Origin: Bacteroidota bacterium
GTDB taxonomy: Bacteria > Bacteroidota > Rhodothermia > Rhodothermales > UBA10348
Assembly (NCBI GenBank): GCA_022567305.1
Contig: JADFHF010000001.1
Location: forward strand, 1 to 64,000
Reading direction: 5' to 3'
DNA: 64,000 bases
Positions 1 through 8,920 of the stretch are shown piece after piece (the first letter of the stretch is position 1; every line of letters begins with the position of its first letter). The position numbers and the translations under genes are program-made. Below the pieces are notes generated by a model. That model did not search any database and was not told where the DNA came from. It worked only from the letters and a program-made list of their open reading frames with translations.

Positions 1-445
1 TACTGGGCACGCTCTTGGCCGCCTTCTCGGTTTCGTACTCAATTATCATCTTCGCCGATTTTACCATCCGGTTGCAGACATGAATGAGTGCTTCAGCCTG
101 CTCTGTAGGGCAGGTTCCACTCTCTATAGATTGCATCAAAAACTCAACGGTCACCACATCGCCATGCAGTTGATTAATGCACCCATCGGTTACATCATCA
201 AAACCGCACGCAACCTCGGTCAGCTTGCCGGTTAGCGCGGCCTCGAGCTGCTCGGTTGAGCAACGATTAACCAGCGCTACGTCTTCTTTGCCCGAGTAAT
301 CCAGTTGGCCTGAAACTCCGGACGAAACTGCCCGAAGGATACTTCGCGAGGCCTCAATGTCTTCTCTAATCCAATACTTTTTATCTTCCTGCCCATTCTC
401 TGGTACATCTGATACTGCAACGCCGTTTTCTTCTTTGGCTTTCAT
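1..445 (-). CDS. Unrecognised protein, 3' end cut by window edge
   Basis: An open frame runs from ATG at 445 off the left edge, giving at least 148 residues. I do not recognise the family. The visible part is hydrophilic and acidic, with no signal peptide or membrane segment. It contains Cys-bearing stretches (NRCSTEQ, SGTCPTEQ) and ends in a helical Lys/Glu-rich piece. The start is supported by a strong Shine-Dalgarno, AGGAGA, at 457-452, seven bases ahead of the ATG. The same frame stays open upstream to a TGA at 694-692 and reads plausibly as protein, so an upstream alternative start cannot be excluded. Confidence 0.6.
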   Translation of the reverse strand, partial: MKAKEENGVAVSDVPENGQEDKKYWIREDIEASRSILRAVSSGVSGQLDYSGKEDVALVNRCSTEQLEAALTGKLTEVACGFDDVTDGCINQLHGDVVTVEFLMQSIESGTCPTEQAEALIHVCNRMVKSAKMIIEYETEKAAKSVPS

Positions 446-786
446 GATTTGTCTCCTGCTGGTTTGCTGAATTGGATCTCGTTTCTGTGGTAGATTCAGC
501 CAACCAGATCCAAGCGATTTCAGCACGTCAGACTGAGAAATCCTAACCTGTCTCCTAACCCCTCGGTTCAGGATATCTCTTATCTCATTGGTAGACAGGG
601 GATTTATCCAACCTAACGGTACATCGGGGAGGGGTAGTGGATTGAGCGGGATTCCTCGATCTTTCGAGAGTCGATGCCGTATTTCAGTGCTTCATCGTGA
701 TTCCCAATGACGCGGTTCGCCAGAGATCTTCTCGGCCGCAGCCACGGCTGCCTTGACAAGTGTCGGAGAAGTCTTGAATCGCTCCT
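446..786. other. Stretch without a confident gene
   Basis: About 340 bases between the edge gene and a weak minus-strand reading frame. On the minus strand the frame of the edge gene is open from 691 and contains a protein-like segment (GWINPLSTNEIRDILNRG) with no ATG. Across the TGA at 694-692, the same frame again reads protein-like further upstream (FKTSPTLVKAAVAAAEKI). This may be a decayed upstream portion of the edge gene. I see no RNA gene, terminator or repeat here. Confidence 0.3.
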
Positions 787-1206
787 TTATTTGGTAGTCG
801 GGTCCACCACCTCCGAACCGTCCCTCGTGAAGTAGCAACTAACAAATGCCTGAATGTATCGGAGCTGTAGAAACTCATGGTTGCCTTCTCGATGGATTGC
901 TAGCAGTACGGTGAGGGGTTCGTGCCACGGCCGACGCCGCGTGAGCACATTAAAGTGCTTCTCGTCGATCTCAGTCAGATTTTCGCGATACTTCCGGTCG
1001 ACTCGGAGATCCCAGACAACGAACTGATCCCGCTCCACGTTAGATTCCGGCCCCCACTCGAACTCTGCGCAGTCCCACAGGATTCGACTCACCCCGCAGC
1101 AGAAGCCGCCCGAAGACTCCAGATACTGAAGGAGCCAGATTAGATCGCTGTGAATTGGATTTTCCGAATACGTCAACGAAGTCTTCTCACCATCCGAATA
1201 AGTCAA
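787..1206 (-). CDS. Possible small hypothetical protein
   Basis: A 139-residue frame from a TTG start, acidic and Trp-rich, with no signal peptide or recognisable motif. An in-frame TAG lies close upstream, so it cannot extend far. Two near-identical stretches (TTGACTTATTCGGA and TTGACGTATTCGGA) occur at its 5' end. Composition is compatible with a real protein, but there is no ATG, no clear ribosome binding site and no family match from memory. It could equally be a remnant in the decayed left end of the window. Confidence 0.3.
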   Translation of the reverse strand: MTYSDGEKTSLTYSENPIHSDLIWLLQYLESSGGFCCGVSRILWDCAEFEWGPESNVERDQFVVWDLRVDRKYRENLTEIDEKHFNVLTRRRPWHEPLTVLLAIHREGNHEFLQLRYIQAFVSCYFTRDGSEVVDPTTK

Positions 1207-1554
1207 GAACTACGAATTGCCCATAAATCTTTCGAGTGTACGATACGGTTGTGCGTCAAAGTATTAGAGCTCTTGTGATCAAACGTGGAAGCCAACATAT
1301 GTGTTACTGATTGGCTGGAAGCAGCGATATCAGTTGGAGGCACGCCCGATAATTTTAGGTTCAAAGGCCAGTTCACCTTAATTCATTCAAAAGTGGACTC
1401 CACACCTATGTTGTGATAACACGATCGACTATCTAGGATTCTCAACTACCCCACACCGATCCAATGCCACTCCAGAGACCCGATCTGGCGGGACCTCGAG
1501 ATTAGAACCGAGATTTTCACAGGCTTCTATCTTCCGTACTCATACGCTCTGGTC
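1207..1554. other. Intergenic stretch, nothing recognised
   Basis: About 350 bases upstream of the weak frame at 787-1206 and downstream of the methyltransferase gene. I find no protein-like frame, tRNA, repeat or terminator-like hairpin with a T tract. Confidence 0.4.
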
Positions 1555-2277
1555 TCAATTGCCGGACCGACACAGAAGAGCAGCATGATAGACGAAGATT
1601 CGTTGGGCTATTGTTGGAACTAGGTTTAGTGCGACTTTTCGAACCAGATGACGAACACGGCCCATCTTTCCGTGCTGAAAGACGACTAATTCTTTCGACG
1701 TATCGGTTATTCGTTGATCAACAATGGTTAGGCCACAAGTCTGTAGGAATCGCCGAATCGTAATTCGATCATAGAAATTGATGTGTCCAGTCAAATCCTC
1801 TACGTAGTCAGGCTTAAGACGTGCTGTACACTCAAGCGGTACTTCAACGAAGATATATTTGGCGATTCTTGACACCTCAGCAATTAGTCGGCGAGGGTGC
1901 TCAACGTGTTCGAGGACGTGGCTTAGGACAGCTAGATCAAAACGCTGGTCTTGAACGTCAATGGCGTAATCATCGATGTGTATTAGCTCTACATCTTTCA
2001 GTCTTTCTTTTCTGCGAAGAAGTTCGAGCGCACCGTCGGAGATTTCAGCACCTACGTATTCTTGGCTGAAATCTTTCTCTAAAAGTTGTTCGAGAACCGC
2101 TCCCTCCCCGCATCCCACGTCGATGATTCGGTCATGGGGAATCGAGCTGCACATGGAGATGATGTTCTCAGCCTTTCCAAACGCTCCGATACGACGCCAC
2201 TCTTCCATCTCTGGATTCTGATAATGCAGGTTGTACCGAGCATTGATCTTCGTGTCAGTATCTAATGCTTGTTGCAT
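1555..2277 (-). CDS. Class I SAM-dependent methyltransferase
   Basis: A 240-residue protein with a clear Rossmann-fold methyltransferase core. The SAM-binding motif I is DVGCGEG at residues 53-59. An acidic residue ends strand 2 (VGAEIS), and motif II/post I is FDLAVLSHVLEHVEHP, followed by VEVPLE. This is the Methyltransf_11/23 layout used for small-molecule, lipid or glycan O/C-methylation; the substrate cannot be read from sequence. No membrane segment is predicted, so it should be cytoplasmic. It starts 5 bases after the stop of the lipoprotein gene upstream, so the two are probably co-transcribed. A broken homologue of its first 65 or so residues is found at 13524-13943. Confidence 0.85.
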   Translation of the reverse strand: MQQALDTDTKINARYNLHYQNPEMEEWRRIGAFGKAENIISMCSSIPHDRIIDVGCGEGAVLEQLLEKDFSQEYVGAEISDGALELLRRKERLKDVELIHIDDYAIDVQDQRFDLAVLSHVLEHVEHPRRLIAEVSRIAKYIFVEVPLECTARLKPDYVEDLTGHINFYDRITIRRFLQTCGLTIVDQRITDTSKELVVFQHGKMGRVRHLVRKVALNLVPTIAQRIFVYHAALLCRSGN

Positions 2278-2282
2278 CTAGA

Positions 2283-2870
2283 TCAGCATCCGCCCCAACT
2301 GATCACGCAGCGATCCTCAACCTCGAACGAGTTCGAATACCGTCCGGTCTCAGGTACCGGAGTTGAATAATGTTGAGCTTGATAATCCCAGTGAAGAAAC
2401 GCCGATACCTTTATACGAAATGTCCCCGAAATATCTTGCCGTCCCCACGATTGATCTGGGTACTCTGCCCCCCACGTACCCACTGAAAAATGAATGGGTT
2501 TACTTTCGCCGGGCTCGACAACAATGGATTCATGTTTAATCAGAGGACATCCGAACCCAAGTCCCTCCCGATGTACCCACTGCCCATCTACCAGCTGTTC
2601 AAAATCTTCCAGAACCGTGCCACAACCGAAGACGTAGATCCGTGCCTTCGACTTGTTTATGTAAGTCGCGTCTACGCTGATGAGGACACTCTTTGGATCT
2701 CTTCGTCTACCGACATAGTTAGTCGAGTCGGTTACGATTTGTAGATCCTCAGCCCTCACGCGAATATCGGTATTTCCCAAAATCTCGCAGCTTGAGATAA
2801 ATAAAACTCCCAAACCCAGTATAAATAGAGGCCGATACACGATTGCGGTACAGAAACCGTTAATGATCAA
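2283..2870 (-). CDS. Putative lipoprotein of unknown function
   Basis: A 195-residue secreted protein. The N-terminus has a hydrophobic stretch (LFILGLGVLFISSC) ending in the lipobox I-S-S-C, so it is probably an envelope lipoprotein. The rest is beta-rich, with an immunoglobulin-like pattern (VEPGESKPIHFSVGTW) and four or more Cys. This resembles small periplasmic domains that modulate other proteins, but I cannot name a family. The frame opens with TTG at 2870. A GTG at 2840 gives a tighter signal peptide and is an equally good start. It lies directly upstream of the methyltransferase gene. Confidence 0.6.
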   Translation of the reverse strand: MIINGFCTAIVYRPLFILGLGVLFISSCEILGNTDIRVRAEDLQIVTDSTNYVGRRRDPKSVLISVDATYINKSKARIYVFGCGTVLEDFEQLVDGQWVHREGLGFGCPLIKHESIVVEPGESKPIHFSVGTWGAEYPDQSWGRQDISGTFRIKVSAFLHWDYQAQHYSTPVPETGRYSNSFEVEDRCVISWGGC

Positions 2871-2944
2871 ACCATAATCACCATCAATAAAAGTAATGTC
2901 AAGGCCAGAATCATTGATGGTGTAGGATCTACGTAGTTGATTCG

Positions 2945-3040
2945 GTGCACCCCTTTTTCACTCACCTCAGTCATCGCTAGTTGCTACTCTATCTGATTAG
3001 ACGCACCCTATCGCCATAAATGGCATTGAGAGGCTGACTT
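2945..3040 (+). repeat. Leader repeat, copy 1 (96 bp)
   Basis: First of three matching leaders, each placed before a member of the T9SS secreted family. It has an 18-nt 5' block (GTGCACCCCTTTTTCACT), a 33-nt variable spacer, and a conserved 3' block of about 45 nt containing CGCACCCTATCGCC and ending GAGAGGCTGACTT. Copies 2 and 3 start at 5264 and 8826. The variable middle has identical length in all three copies, which points to fixed geometry such as a promoter or protein-binding site. Confidence 0.8.
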
Positions 3041-3058
3041 CACGACCTGAAATTGGCC
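3032..3058 (+). promoter_or_regulatory. Start-codon hairpin, copy 1
   Basis: The 5' arm GGCTGACTT (3032-3040) can pair with AAATTGGCC (3050-3058), giving eight of nine pairs including two G-U, with a 9-nt loop. The ATG of the downstream gene follows immediately at 3059. There is no usable Shine-Dalgarno between hairpin and start. Confidence 0.55.
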
Positions 3059-5263
3059 ATGATCACCATTCGAGATCCCGCATATCACGTCCGAATTGCC
3101 GTTCTCGCGGTTAGCCTGACGCTCTTTTGTACTACGTCCAGTGCCCAGATATTGGAGACTAATCGTTTAGCCCTTGAGGCTCTATACCATGCCACCGACG
3201 GTGACAACTGGATCAACAACACGGGCTGGTTGACGAGCGATATCAGAACGTGGCACGGCGTCGTTTACGATATTCTTAGTAGAATAGTTGTCGCCATCGA
3301 TTTGTCAGGAAACAATCTGACTGGGAAGATCCCCTTGGAGTTAGGTCAGATCTTTAATCTGAAGACTCTTGATCTCAGCAACAACAAATTGACCGGCGAG
3401 ATTCCCTTCACCTTAGGAAATCTTCAGTGGTTAGAAAAGCTGAATCTCCAAAACAATCTTGATCTTACAGGTACTCTACCCATTTCCTTGACGAATCTTA
3501 GACGTCTAGAGAATTTCTGGTTCGACGGTACAAATCTTTGTGAATCAAAGTACGGCCCTTTCCAATCTTGGATTAGCTCGGTAGTCGACGTTCGTCGGAC
3601 CGGATGTACGGCGCTCTTTGATGAATCGCTCGTCGGCACCTGCGACCGCCCGCTCGGAGAACAATTTCTGGACGTGAATAACGTCCGAGCCCGGATCGTG
3701 AATACCGGAGGCCTGTTCTATCGAGGTAACCCGCATGTGTACGAGGTGCCGATCCATTCGGGGTCGAACGCTATTTTTGCGGGTGCACTCTGGATTGCCG
3801 GTATCATAGATGGCGACCTACGAGCTTCTGCCGCTCGATACGGAAACAACGAATTGTGGGCGGGGCCTCTAGACGAACTTGGACACCCACCTGAAGACTG
3901 CAAAGTCTACGACCGGATTTACAAAGTCAGTTCTTCGGATATCCACACGTATGAAGCAACAGGGATCGCGTCGGACGACTTGCGGGAATGGCCCACAGGA
4001 CTAGGCGCTCCAACCGTGGATGCCGAAGGAAATGAAATCGATCTGATGGACCTGCCTCTCTCTGCGCGACGAGATAGAGTGATCAACTTAGCGGCGGGTG
4101 AGCGGCCGCGGGTGCTCGGCAATCAGTCCATCTGGTGGGTCATGAATGATCGGGGGAATGAACACGAATCAACCGACACGTTACCGATGGGAATTGAGGT
4201 GCACGGACATGCGTTCGCAGCGGCGGGGGGTGAAATAGCCAATAACACTACGCTCTACAATTTCCGGATCTTCAATCGCAACGTCCTTCCACTCACGGAG
4301 GCATACGTCGGAGTCTTTCTTGATACTGATCTGGGTGATTTTGACGACGACTATGTCGGGTCGGACAGCACGCTGGGAATGGGATTAACGTACAACGCTG
4401 ACGATTTTGATGGTGGCGGAGAAGGGTATGGTTCTCCTCCACCTGCACTGGGCATGTTATTCATCGAGGGACCGGTTGCAGATGATGATCTGGTCGATAA
4501 TGATCGCGATGGAGTGGTGGACGAGCCCGGAGAGCGACTACGAACCACGGCGGTCGGTACGTATTACGGTGGCGGTGGAGTATCCGGGGATCCGACTACA
4601 GGAACTCACTACTACACCTACATGCAAGGCCAGTGGAAGGATGGAAAACCGTATACGTATGGCGGAAATGGACGTGATTTCTCAAATATTCCAACTCATT
4701 GGTTCTTTTCGGGTGACCCTGTTACCAGCGAGTTTTGGTCAGAAATGAATGTGGACGGTCTGGGTACACGCATCGAACCGGGTGACCGGCGCTGGTTTAT
4801 TTCATCTGGGCCTTTCTCTCTCGGAGCGGGTGAAGACACAGATTTCACGTTCGCTATCGTCTGGGCACTGGGAAAAGACCGTCTTGATTCAGTATCTAGG
4901 CTCCGGAAGGTAGCAGACCGTGTTCGGAGCGCCTTTGAGATAGGCGCTTGGAACGAGCCTATACTAATTCGCGAAGATCCACTCCCTATAGAACCAAATC
5001 TAAGTGCCGCGCTCGCAGACAACTTTCCGGAGCCATTTTCCGAGAGTACGACGATTAGGTATCGCGTCCCTCATTTCGCCTTCGTGCAATTAGTAGTACT
5101 CGATGTGCTCGGAAGAGACGTAACAGTATTGGTCCGTGAGCCTAAGGATGCCGGCGAATACTCCGTCACGTTCGTCGGCACCGATCTGCCATCAGGCGTG
5201 TACTTCTATAGAATTGAAATGGACCACGCGTCGGCGACTCGGTCCATGATGTTGGTGAAGTGA
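3059..5263 (+). CDS. Secreted LRR-containing protein with T9SS sorting domain
   Basis: A 734-residue secreted protein. The signal peptide covers residues 1-29 (cleavage after SSA). A plant-type leucine-rich-repeat block follows (LSGNNLTGKIP, LSNNKLTGEIP; about residues 35-180). From Cys195 (TCDRPLGEQFLD) comes a body of about 460 residues shared with the next two family members. The body carries an EF-hand-like acidic motif, DNDRDGVVDEPGER, near residue 480. It ends in a type A T9SS C-terminal sorting domain (about 655-734; VLDVLGRDV, LPSGVYFYRIE, SMMLVK). Export through T9SS to the surface or medium is inferred. The body is an uncharacterised family. ATG at 3059 is preferred over the in-frame TTG at 3053, because the leader hairpin ends exactly there. 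Confidence 0.85.
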   Translation: MITIRDPAYHVRIAVLAVSLTLFCTTSSAQILETNRLALEALYHATDGDNWINNTGWLTSDIRTWHGVVYDILSRIVVAIDLSGNNLTGKIPLELGQIFNLKTLDLSNNKLTGEIPFTLGNLQWLEKLNLQNNLDLTGTLPISLTNLRRLENFWFDGTNLCESKYGPFQSWISSVVDVRRTGCTALFDESLVGTCDRPLGEQFLDVNNVRARIVNTGGLFYRGNPHVYEVPIHSGSNAIFAGALWIAGIIDGDLRASAARYGNNELWAGPLDELGHPPEDCKVYDRIYKVSSSDIHTYEATGIASDDLREWPTGLGAPTVDAEGNEIDLMDLPLSARRDRVINLAAGERPRVLGNQSIWWVMNDRGNEHESTDTLPMGIEVHGHAFAAAGGEIANNTTLYNFRIFNRNVLPLTEAYVGVFLDTDLGDFDDDYVGSDSTLGMGLTYNADDFDGGGEGYGSPPPALGMLFIEGPVADDDLVDNDRDGVVDEPGERLRTTAVGTYYGGGGVSGDPTTGTHYYTYMQGQWKDGKPYTYGGNGRDFSNIPTHWFFSGDPVTSEFWSEMNVDGLGTRIEPGDRRWFISSGPFSLGAGEDTDFTFAIVWALGKDRLDSVSRLRKVADRVRSAFEIGAWNEPILIREDPLPIEPNLSAALADNFPEPFSESTTIRYRVPHFAFVQLVVLDVLGRDVTVLVREPKDAGEYSVTFVGTDLPSGVYFYRIEMDHASATRSMMLVK

Positions 5264-5359
5264 GTGCACCCCTTTTTCACTACCGCGTGACCTCGCTAAC
5301 CACTACACTTACTCATTAGACGCACCCTATCGCCTTAATTGGCACTGAGAGGCTGACTT
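5264..5359 (+). repeat. Leader repeat, copy 2 (96 bp)
   Basis: Second leader copy, beginning on the base after the stop codon of the upstream gene. The 5' block is identical to copy 1, the spacer is 33 nt of different sequence, and the 3' block is nearly identical to copy 1. Confidence 0.8.
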
Positions 5360-5374
5360 ATTCGGAGGTCAGTT
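5351..5374 (+). promoter_or_regulatory. Start-codon hairpin, copy 2
   Basis: The 5' arm GGCTGACTT (5351-5359) pairs with AGGTCAGTT (5366-5374) at all nine positions, three of them G-U, around a 6-nt loop. GTG at 5375 follows immediately. A Shine-Dalgarno-like GGAGG (5364-5368) lies partly in the loop and partly in the 3' arm, so folding would sequester it. Confidence 0.6.
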
Positions 5375-7103
5375 GTGATACGTTTGAATACTCATCTATT
5401 CGCTCGATTCGTCGCGCTGTTAGGCCTTTGCCTCTGGCTGATACCCGGCACAATAAAAGCCCAGAAGATTGGCGATTGTGACCGTCCGCAAGGTGAAGCG
5501 TATCTGGAGGGCAAACAATGTTCGCGCTCGGATTCCTAACACAGGCGGACTGTTCTATCGTGGACAGCCTAGTGTTTACGAAGTACCCCGTTTCTCTGGA
5601 ACCAATGCAATCTTCGCAGGCAGTATCTGGATTGGTGGTCTTGTTGACGGATCGCTCAGAGTAGCGGCGGCTCGGTACACCCAGACTGAAATGTGGGCCG
5701 GGCCGATAGACGACAGTGGGAATCCGCCGGAGAACTGCAACGAATACGATCATGTCTACAGCGTGCGCAGGATAGACATTGGGGATTATGAAGCCAGCGG
5801 ACTAATTACCGAAGACCTTCGCTTGTGGCCAACTGGGCTCGGAGCACCGACATTAGATGCAAATGGGAACCAAATCGATTTAATGAGCCAACTATTATCG
5901 AACCGCGTGTCCCGGAGAATCAACCTCGCAGCCGGTGAGCGGCCTGCAATCCGAGGCGATCAGTCCATCTGGTGGGTGATGAACGATCGTGGGAACGAAC
6001 ACAAGTCTACTGATACGCCGCCTTTGGGAATAGAGGTGCATGGTCATGCGTTTGCGGCATATTACCCAACGAGCGCAATCAACAATGCAACACTTTATCA
6101 CTATCGGATCTTTAACAAGAACGCTGTTCCGATCACTGAGGCGTATGTAGGCGTATTCTTAAACGTCGATCTCGGCGATTTCGACGATGATTATATTGGT
6201 GCAGACACTAGCCGGGGGATGGGGTTCGTTTACAACGGCGATAACTTCGATGACAATCAGTGGGGTTACGGAACCGCTCCGCCGGCTCTAGGAAGCATGT
6301 TTCTGCAGGGGCCAGTGGCAGATAGCGATCTTAAGGACAACGATGGCGACGGGCTGGTCGACGAGCAAGGTGAACGTCTTCGCACAACGACTATCGGATA
6401 CTGGCAGGGCGGAGGCGGCTACGACACCGGTCCGACTAGCGGTGAGCAATACTACCAATATCTCATGGGCGAGTGGAGGGATGGGCGGCATTTCACGTTT
6501 GGTGGTGATGCAAGAAATTTCTCCAGTACGCCAACCAACTTCGTCTTCCCCGGTGATCCCGTCACGAGGGAGTTCTGGTCTGAAATGAACGTGGATGGTC
6601 TTGGAACGCCCAATGAACCCGGAGACCGAATTTTCTTTATTTCATCCGGTCCATTCTCTATCGATCCGGGTGAGAATACTGATTTTACGTTCGCCATCGT
6701 CTGGGCCCGTGGACGTGACCATCTAGATTCGGTAATTGAACTACGAAAGGCAGCCGACCATGTTCGGAGCGCCTTTGAGTTAGGCGCTTGGGACAATCCT
6801 ATCCTAATTCCCGAAGATCCAGTCCCTGCAGCACCAAATCTAAGTGCCGCACTAGCTGACAATTTCCCCGAACCTTTCTCTGAGAAAACGACGATCCGGT
6901 ATCGCGTCCCTCACTTGGCCGATGTGCATTTAGTTGTACTCGATGTGCTCGGACGGGAAGTCACGGTATTGGTGAGTGAGCCACAGGGCGTTGGTGATTA
7001 CTCAATCTCGTTCAACGGCACGGATCTACCATCAGGCGTGTACTTCTACCGAATCGAAATCGGCCATGCTTCAGCCACTCGATCCATGATGCTGGTGAAG
7101 TGA
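5375..7103 (+). pseudogene. Frameshifted secreted T9SS protein, family member 2
   Basis: Paralogue of 3059-5263 without the LRR cassette. GTG at 5375 opens a signal peptide (FVALLGLCLWLIPGTIKAQ) and the conserved CDRPQGEAYLEG, but this frame stops at a TAA about 50 codons in. The body resumes one base out of phase (NNVRARIPNTGGLFYRG) and stays open to the sorting domain (VLDVLGREV, LPSGVYFYRIE, SMMLVK) and stop at 7103. Comparison with member 1 places the extra base near 5507-5514, where LDV-NNV should be contiguous. A frame called from TTG at 5469 would lack any signal peptide. It is either a true pseudogene, a programmed or phase-variable frameshift, or a one-base assembly error. Confidence 0.75.
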
Positions 7104-7145
7104 CGTCGATCGGTAACCATTATATCAGAATTGCATGAACCATAA

Positions 7146-8747
7146 ATGCAGTTAATGACAACCATATCACTATTGGTCATTGTTACCAAACTCACGTCGC
7201 AAGTTTATGCGCAGGTACCGTGTGAGTACGGATCGGTCGCGCTGACGATAGATTCGGGTAATGCAGAAGCTGCAGTTGAAAATGATGGTCACCTTTTCTG
7301 GGCGCATGGAACATCACTTCCACATTTCGAAGTCCCAAAAGGCAGCGGAATTAACGTCATTTTCCGAGCAAAGCCGTGGATTGGCGGCCTGATCAACGGC
7401 GAAATTCACTTCACGGGCCCACAATCAGGCCAGCTCTATTACCCGGGACCGCTGGATCAGAATGGTTACGGATTGCCTAACTGCAGCGACTATGATCGTA
7501 TTTGGAAGGTTTCGCGCTCTGATCTCCGTGAAATCGTGGAGTCGGGTAAACTCTCAGACGATATTAAGCACTGGCCTTCGGGTCTCGGAGCACCGACGGT
7601 CGACGGAAATGGTATCGTGGACGACTATGATCCGACCTCCGGCGATCTGCCAGCTATTGTCGGTCAAGAATCCGCATGGTGGATCATGAATGACGGCGGG
7701 CGGGAAAACGTCGAGAATCTCTGGTTTCCTCAAGTCGGTCTGGAAGCACGAGTATTCGTGGCGGCAATGCCTTCACGCCCAAACGTTGAAGTCTATTACT
7801 TCCGGTACACGTTTACCTATGCAAATTCGAATCCGCTGGAGGACGCATATATAGGGTTCTTTATGGATCCTGATCTAGGAGATTTCGACACCGACAAATT
7901 TGGATCTGCTTCTTGGATCAGCACGGTTTACGTCTATAAGAAGGATAATTTCGACGCTAAGTATGGTGCGAATCCTCCGGCACTCGCGATCACACTCTTG
8001 CAGGGACCGCTTGTAGACGCTGACGGCCTCGATAACAACAGAAACGGGATTATCGATGAGCCGAACGAGCGCCTCGATTTGACTGCGTTCGTTGCTGGTA
8101 ACGAAATCCATAAAAATCGACCAACCTTCTTCTATAATCATCTTCAAGGCCTGTGTGGTCGTTCGGGAAACCCAATTCGCGTTGGATCCGGATGTATCTC
8201 GGCGACCGGACAGCCCACGACGTATTGGTATTCAGGTGACCCGGTAACAGGTCTCGGGTGGTTGGATGATGGAACTTATGACAGAGCCTTCCTGATTTCA
8301 TCGGGGCCTTTCGACTGGCTACCGGGGGAAGAGCAGACCATCGCGTTTGCCATTATCTGGGCTCGTGGAAATGATAATCTGGAGTCGATCTCTCGTGTGC
8401 GAGATATAGCTGGCTATCTTCAAAATACGCCTGAATTTTTCGCCCCGGATGTCTCGATCGGACGACCGGCAGCGCTAGTTGCGAGCTTTGTTGGTTTTGA
8501 GCCCGCCTACCCAAATCCCGCCGACACGCAGGCATTTATCACATACACGGTTACTGACCCAACCGAAGTCACGCTCTCATTATTCAATATTACCGGAAGA
8601 CAAATCGCGACTGTTCACGACTCATTCCAGAGTCCCGGTAAGTACACCGAAATCTTTGACGTTTCCTCACTCCCGACTGGTGTCTACTTCTATCGCCTCT
8701 CCATTGGCCGTCTGTCGGCGACAAGACCGTTGACGGTGATACACTGA
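7146..8747 (+). CDS. Secreted T9SS protein, divergent family relative
   Basis: A 533-residue secreted protein with signal peptide (ISLLVIVTKLTSQVYAQ). The body is related to the two upstream members: it shares the layout FEVPKGSG-N-IF, WIGG, YPGPLD, SGLGAPTVDGNG, WWIMND, YIGFFMDPDLGDFD and the acidic DNNRNGIIDEPNERL motif. It ends in a T9SS sorting domain (about residues 455-533; LFNITGRQI, LPTGVYFYRLS, RPLTVIH). Neither the N-terminal CDRPLGEQ segment nor the leader repeat is present, so it is an older or differently regulated branch. Function unknown; surface or secreted location inferred. A second Met four codons downstream is an alternative start. Confidence 0.8.
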   Translation: MQLMTTISLLVIVTKLTSQVYAQVPCEYGSVALTIDSGNAEAAVENDGHLFWAHGTSLPHFEVPKGSGINVIFRAKPWIGGLINGEIHFTGPQSGQLYYPGPLDQNGYGLPNCSDYDRIWKVSRSDLREIVESGKLSDDIKHWPSGLGAPTVDGNGIVDDYDPTSGDLPAIVGQESAWWIMNDGGRENVENLWFPQVGLEARVFVAAMPSRPNVEVYYFRYTFTYANSNPLEDAYIGFFMDPDLGDFDTDKFGSASWISTVYVYKKDNFDAKYGANPPALAITLLQGPLVDADGLDNNRNGIIDEPNERLDLTAFVAGNEIHKNRPTFFYNHLQGLCGRSGNPIRVGSGCISATGQPTTYWYSGDPVTGLGWLDDGTYDRAFLISSGPFDWLPGEEQTIAFAIIWARGNDNLESISRVRDIAGYLQNTPEFFAPDVSIGRPAALVASFVGFEPAYPNPADTQAFITYTVTDPTEVTLSLFNITGRQIATVHDSFQSPGKYTEIFDVSSLPTGVYFYRLSIGRLSATRPLTVIH

Positions 8748-8825
8748 TGCCGATTGTATCCGCCCCGAATGGGATGCGATTCTTAGTTCTACAATTCCCA
8801 TTGGACGTTGTAAATACTTCTTAGA

Positions 8826-8920
8826 GTGCACCCTTTTTCACTCGACGGGATCGCATGATCTTGTTACTATTACCGTTTGGACACACCCTATCGCCATAAT
8901 TGACGCTGAGAGGCTGATTT
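8826..8920 (+). repeat. Leader repeat, copy 3 (95 bp)
   Basis: Third leader copy, one C shorter in the CCCC run of the 5' block. The 33-nt spacer length is preserved with unrelated sequence. The 3' block carries a few substitutions (ACACACCCTATCGCC, GAGAGGCTGATTT). Confidence 0.8.

Noticed and set aside
3010-3040. CTGAGAGGCTGA-like sequence in the leaders resembling the TPP riboswitch THI box
   Set aside because: The other conserved TPP elements and the second helix are absent, and the downstream genes are secreted proteins unrelated to thiamine.
4351-6862. Long open frames antisense to the secreted protein genes
   Set aside because: They mirror the codon structure of the sense genes, lack ribosome sites and read as low-complexity Ser/Arg/Pro sequence.
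2945-8920. Three 96-bp repeats as a possible CRISPR array
   Set aside because: Copies are kilobases apart, each precedes a gene, and no cas gene is present.
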